This document shows, piece by piece, positions 61,077 to 64,000 of a stretch of DNA of 64,000 bases; position 1 is the stretch's first letter, and the number at the start of each line of letters is the position of its first letter. The notes under the pieces were generated by a model. It saw nothing but the letters and a program-made list of their open reading frames with translations, searched no databases and was not told where the DNA came from. A program made the position numbers and the translations under genes. The stretch spans positions 41,005-105,004 of the forward strand of contig JAIYCB010000002.1 of the NCBI GenBank assembly GCA_027488215.1, read 5' to 3'. This stretch comes from Comamonadaceae bacterium (GTDB lineage Bacteria > Pseudomonadota > Gammaproteobacteria > Burkholderiales > Burkholderiaceae_C).

Positions 61077-62072
61077 TCACTCGAGGCGCATTTCCCGAAT
61101 GATGGCGCGGAACTGGTCCATCTGACGGCGCAACATTGCGTCTTGCTCGGCTGGTGTTGAGCCTACGCCTTCGGCACCCAGGTCGTTCAGGCGCTTGACC
61201 ACATCGGGGTGGCGCACCGCGGCGACCACTTCCTTGTTCAGGCGTTCAATGATGTCCTTGGGCGTTTTGGCTGGGGCAAACACACCGTTCCAGCCCTCCA
61301 ACTCCAGGTTGGGGAACCCCAGTTCCCTGACGGTGGGCACATCGGGCAGGCCTGGGATGCGTTTGGATGCTGTCGTGGCCAGTGCCTTCAGTGTTCCGGC
61401 CCTGATTTCGGCCAGTGAGGAAGACAGTTGATCACCACCGATCTGGAGTCGACCCGCCAGCAATTCCTGCTTAAGTGGGGCTGCACCCTTGAACGGAATG
61501 TGGGTGATATTGACTTTGCCTTCTTTTTTGAAGGCTTCACCCAACACATGCATGGTGGAGCCAGGACCGGTTGAGCCGTAGTTGTACTGCAGTGCAGGGT
61601 TGGTGCGCAACAAGTTGGCCAGCTCTTTCAAGTCTTTGGCGGGTACGCTGGGGCTTGCCGTCCAGACAAAAGGCACATACACCGCGATCGACACGCCAGC
61701 AAAATCGGTGTCCACATTGAAGGGTGAACGGTTGGCCAGAGTTTGGGCGACCGAGGCCAGCGGGAACGACAAGTTGTGCATCATGATGGTGTAACCATCG
61801 GGTGCCGCTTTGGCCATGAGGTCGGCACCAATCGCGCCACCTGCTCCGCCCCGGTTGTCCACTGTGACGGGTTGGCCCATGGATTCGCTCATTTTTTGCG
61901 CCACGATGCGGGCCACAATGTCGGTGGTGCCTCCTGCAGGGAAAGGCACGATCATCTTGATGGGCTTGTTGGGGTATGACTGTGCCACGGTCACGGGGTG
62001 AATCGCCAGTGTCACCAGACCTAGCAAGCAAGAGGCGCAGATTTGGCGCCATTTTTGAGGGATCAAACGCAT
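61077..62072 (-). CDS. Tripartite tricarboxylate transporter substrate-binding protein (Bug family)
   Basis: The protein has 331 residues from the ATG at 62072, which has aggagaca upstream. A signal peptide runs to about residue 30 (CLLGLVTLAIHPVTVAQS). The Bug fold is recognised from YPNKPIKMIVPFPAGGTTD at the mature start, VDNRGGAGGAIGADLMAKA near residue 69, and GYTIMMHN near residue 92. Such receptors feed TctAB transporters with organic acids; many are orphan, as here, with no tctAB nearby. Betaproteobacteria of this group carry many copies. Confidence 0.95.
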   Translation of the reverse strand: MRLIPQKWRQICASCLLGLVTLAIHPVTVAQSYPNKPIKMIVPFPAGGTTDIVARIVAQKMSESMGQPVTVDNRGGAGGAIGADLMAKAAPDGYTIMMHNLSFPLASVAQTLANRSPFNVDTDFAGVSIAVYVPFVWTASPSVPAKDLKELANLLRTNPALQYNYGSTGPGSTMHVLGEAFKKEGKVNITHIPFKGAAPLKQELLAGRLQIGGDQLSSSLAEIRAGTLKALATTASKRIPGLPDVPTVRELGFPNLELEGWNGVFAPAKTPKDIIERLNKEVVAAVRHPDVVKRLNDLGAEGVGSTPAEQDAMLRRQMDQFRAIIREMRLE

Positions 62073-62259
62073 GATGTCTCCTAGTGGTTGTAACCCCCCG
62101 TCCATGCAGAACAGGAGGAAAAATCACTATCACACAAGTCAAGAGACCCAGCACATCACCAAAGTGACAAACCTTCGATCCACGTTTCTTAAAGGGCTGA
62201 CAGGGTGAAGCGCGGGGCTGTTCGTTCCATGCCAAGTCAGGTACTGGGCCATCAGTGCC

Positions 62260-62661
62260 TCAGCAAACGCGCCTGGCGATTTTTTGAATGGGCGATGTGG
62301 GATCGATCTCCATCCACTCGTGCAACATGCCCTGGCGAAAGATCACCTTCCCCGTCAACATGGCACCACTGTAATGTGTCAAATGCATCACGCGGGCCAA
62401 TTTCGCTTTGCAGTTGATCATCAATTGAGTCTGCGCAGACAGGTAAGCTTGGCCTTCAGCGGTGTTTTGCGGTTTTTTGTAATCGATCGCGCTCCACAAA
62501 ACCTGACGGCCAGACTCTTGTGTCACCGAATTGGCATCGATGTAAAACATGCCTTGGTCGGTCAAAACGATGGCTTCCCATTTGGGGTTGGCCATGCTTG
62601 GGCCCGTTATCAGAGCCGACAAGACGATGAGTGCCATGGTGGATGCTTTGAAATGTCTCAT
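62260..62661 (-). CDS. Small secreted protein resembling surface-adhesin protein E
   Basis: The protein has 133 residues from the ATG at 62661, which has aagg six bases upstream; the ATG at 62667 would add two. A signal peptide ends in ITGPSMA. The mature part has W-EAIV, MFYIDANSVTQESGRQVLW near residue 38, and cysteines in MINCKAK and the C-terminal RVC that could pair. This resembles the small surface-adhesin E-like family of betaproteobacteria, function unproven. It lies upstream of a 187-base gap that shows no other feature. Confidence 0.7.
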   Translation of the reverse strand: MRHFKASTMALIVLSALITGPSMANPKWEAIVLTDQGMFYIDANSVTQESGRQVLWSAIDYKKPQNTAEGQAYLSAQTQLMINCKAKLARVMHLTHYSGAMLTGKVIFRQGMLHEWMEIDPTSPIQKIARRVC

Positions 62662-62685
62662 GTTCATCCTTGGCGTGTGGTTAAG

Positions 62686-63669
62686 TCAGGTACGTCGATC
62701 AAGCAGTTGCGAGGCCAGTGACACCATGGCCATGCGGTAAGCGTTTTCTGGCAGTTGCATCGCTGCGTCAATGGCACGTTGCGCTTCCGACGCTGCGGCG
62801 CTGCGGGTAGCGGCCAATGCCCCGGTGTCGCGAACGATCGTCACGATGTCCGCCAGGCGTTCTACGCTGCCTGTTTCAATGGCTTTCCGCACAGTTTGGC
62901 TTTGTGAAGAGTTGCCGCGCTGCATGGCCAGGATCAATGGCAAGGTGGCCTTGCCTTCGCGCAGGTCATCGCCCAGGTTCTTCCCCATTTCGGCAGCGTT
63001 GCCGTCATAGTCAAGCACATCGTCGATCACTTGAAAGGCGGTTCCCAGGGCCTGACCGTAATCAGCGCACGCAGCTTCAATGGCTGCGGGGCTGCCCGCC
63101 AAAATGGCCCCCAGTCGGGCGCTGGCCTCGAACAACTTGGCTGTTTTGGAGCGAATCACGCGCAAATAGCCCTCTTCGTCCAGTGAAGCATCGTGCATGT
63201 TCATCAGCTGCAGCACTTCGCCTTCGGCGATCACGTTGGTGGCATCGGCCAGGGTTTGCATCACCCGCATGCTGTCTGCGTCCACCATCATCTGGAAGGC
63301 ACGGGAATACAAAAAGTCACCCACCAGCACGCTGGCCGGGTTGCCAAAGCTTTCGTTGGCTGTCGGCCTGCCTCGCCGCAAGGTGGATTCGTCCACCACA
63401 TCGTCGTGCAGCAAGGTGGCGGTGTGGATGAATTCGACCACGGCCGCCAGGTTATGGCGCTGGTCACCGGTGTAGCCCAAGGCTCCGCAAGTCAGCAGCA
63501 GCAAGACCGGGCGCAGGCGTTTGCCCCCCGCTGAGATGATGTAGCGGGCCACCTCCCCCACCAAGGGCACGCCGGAATCGAGCCGCTGGGCGATGACATG
63601 GTCGACCTTGGCCATGTCTGGGGCCACCAGTTCTAGAACGGCGTTGGTGCTGTTTTCTGAGGCAGACAA
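62686..63669 (-). CDS. ispB: Polyprenyl (octaprenyl) diphosphate synthase
   Basis: The protein has 327 residues if the TTG at 63669 is used. It makes the side chain of ubiquinone. The first aspartate-rich motif is LLHDDVVDESTLRRG near residue 87 and the second is FQVIDDVLDYDGN near residue 212. GGKRLRPVLLLL near residue 48 and GEVLQLMN near residue 151 are conserved. The start is uncertain: the frame runs further to 63759 and an ATG at 63615 would shorten it. It diverges from rplU, the usual arrangement (ispB, rplU, rpmA, obg). Confidence 0.92.
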   Translation of the reverse strand: MSASENSTNAVLELVAPDMAKVDHVIAQRLDSGVPLVGEVARYIISAGGKRLRPVLLLLTCGALGYTGDQRHNLAAVVEFIHTATLLHDDVVDESTLRRGRPTANESFGNPASVLVGDFLYSRAFQMMVDADSMRVMQTLADATNVIAEGEVLQLMNMHDASLDEEGYLRVIRSKTAKLFEASARLGAILAGSPAAIEAACADYGQALGTAFQVIDDVLDYDGNAAEMGKNLGDDLREGKATLPLILAMQRGNSSQSQTVRKAIETGSVERLADIVTIVRDTGALAATRSAAASEAQRAIDAAMQLPENAYRMAMVSLASQLLDRRT

Positions 63670-63800
63670 ATGGAAAATCCGGCTGGGGAGCTCGGTGGGG
63701 CCGAGGCGGGTAGAACAAAAAACGCAAAAAGTGCGACGGCTGATTATAGAGACCGACAAACTCCTGTCTCAGTGGCATGTGCATGGAGCAAGCTGAAGAT

Positions 63801-63829
63801 TTGCCAGTCGCCGGTGGCCGTGTTAGAAT
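63801..63829 (+). promoter_or_regulatory. Sigma-70 promoter of rplU
   Basis: A -35 ttgcca (63801-63806), a 17-base spacer and a -10 tagaat (63824-63829) form a near-consensus promoter. Transcription would begin near 63836. An eight-pair hairpin (63837-63844 with 63851-63858, including two G-T pairs) would then sit at the very 5' end of the mRNA, followed by an agagg Shine-Dalgarno. Confidence 0.75.
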
Positions 63830-63882
63830 TTTCGGTTCCTTGGGAATTAGCCTAGGGAAACTTCCATTCAAAGAGGTCAAAT

Positions 63883-64000
63883 ATGTACGCGGTCATAAAA
63901 ACCGGTGGCAAACAGTATCGTGTTGTCGCTGGCGAAAAAATTAAAGTAGAACAGATTGCTGCGGACGTTGGCCAGGAAATCGTGATTGATCAAGTTCTCG
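63883..64000 (+). CDS. rplU: 50S ribosomal protein L21 (5' part)
   Basis: The visible 39 residues begin [14 protein letters not shown] and continue [17 protein letters not shown], the unmistakable N-terminus of L21. The gene runs off the right edge. The ATG at 63883 has agagg well placed upstream and a clear promoter 54 bases before that. rpmA and obg would be expected to follow. Confidence 0.97.
   Translation, partial: MYAVIKTGGKQYRVVAGEKIKVEQIAADVGQEIVIDQVL

Overview
The window is ordinary chromosomal DNA, gene-dense and about 60% GC, from a betaproteobacterium. The best guess is a member of the Burkholderiales, family Comamonadaceae (freshwater Limnohabitans/Rhodoferax-like). The reasons are gene order and gene types typical of that group: the petABC-sspA-sspB block followed by tRNA-Thr, the mla block running into murA and the his operon, short-form HisG, monofunctional HisB, secA-argJ followed by mutT-yacG-zapD-coaE-pilDCB, and the divergent ispB/rplU pair. 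I read this from recalled family and synteny knowledge, not from a database search.

Region 1 (1-11112) is the most accessory part: a divergent sugar-acid catabolic locus. Leftward from a GntR/FCD regulator run a TRAP transporter (dctP, dctQ, dctM), an altronate dehydratase-type enzyme, an Ldh2-family dehydrogenase and a mannitol dehydrogenase/fructuronate reductase-type enzyme cut by the window edge. Rightward run an enolase-superfamily acid-sugar dehydratase, two SDR dehydrogenases and an FAH-family hydrolase, resembling the non-phosphorylative L-fuconate/L-rhamnonate route. An 11-bp perfect palindrome of FadR/UxuR type lies between the two arms.

Region 2 (11204-16152) is a chain of six genes, five of whose junctions overlap by a few bases: aroB, dgt, an MFS transporter, a DUF1415 protein and a Methyltransf_32-type methyltransferase (aroB/dgt share one base, the rest overlap by four). 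A RAYT transposase element with 25-bp perfect inverted ends (16149-16975) follows and stops five bases before the gltBD promoter. gltB and gltD (17043-23249) make glutamate synthase.

Region 3 (23354-29190) is a complete mla lipid-transport operon (mlaF, E, D, A, C, B), then an ABC-2 exporter pair and a BolA protein. Region 4 (29226-38643) holds murA and the his operon, with a mutarotase-like gene between hisA and hisF and a GNAT gene between hisF and hisI. Region 5 (38668-44750) has a small membrane protein, a HIT protein, tatABC, an inward-facing DegS-like protease, a Nif3-like protein, pdxA and mscL. Region 6 (44890-49021) is the cytochrome bc1 operon petABC, sspA, sspB and tRNA-Thr(UGU).

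Region 7 (49098-59955) carries dciA opposite secA, then argJ, a DUF815 ATPase and a mutT-like gene, and leftward yacG, zapD, coaE and pilD-pilC-pilB with an unusually short pilB. Region 8 (60158-64000) has a beta-hydroxyacid dehydrogenase, a Bug-type binding protein, a small secreted protein, ispB and the start of rplU.

There is no rRNA operon, CRISPR array, prophage or obvious defence system. No stretch over about 250 bases lacks a gene or a described element. I found no clearly undescribed system; the sugar-acid locus and the RAYT element deserve the closest look.
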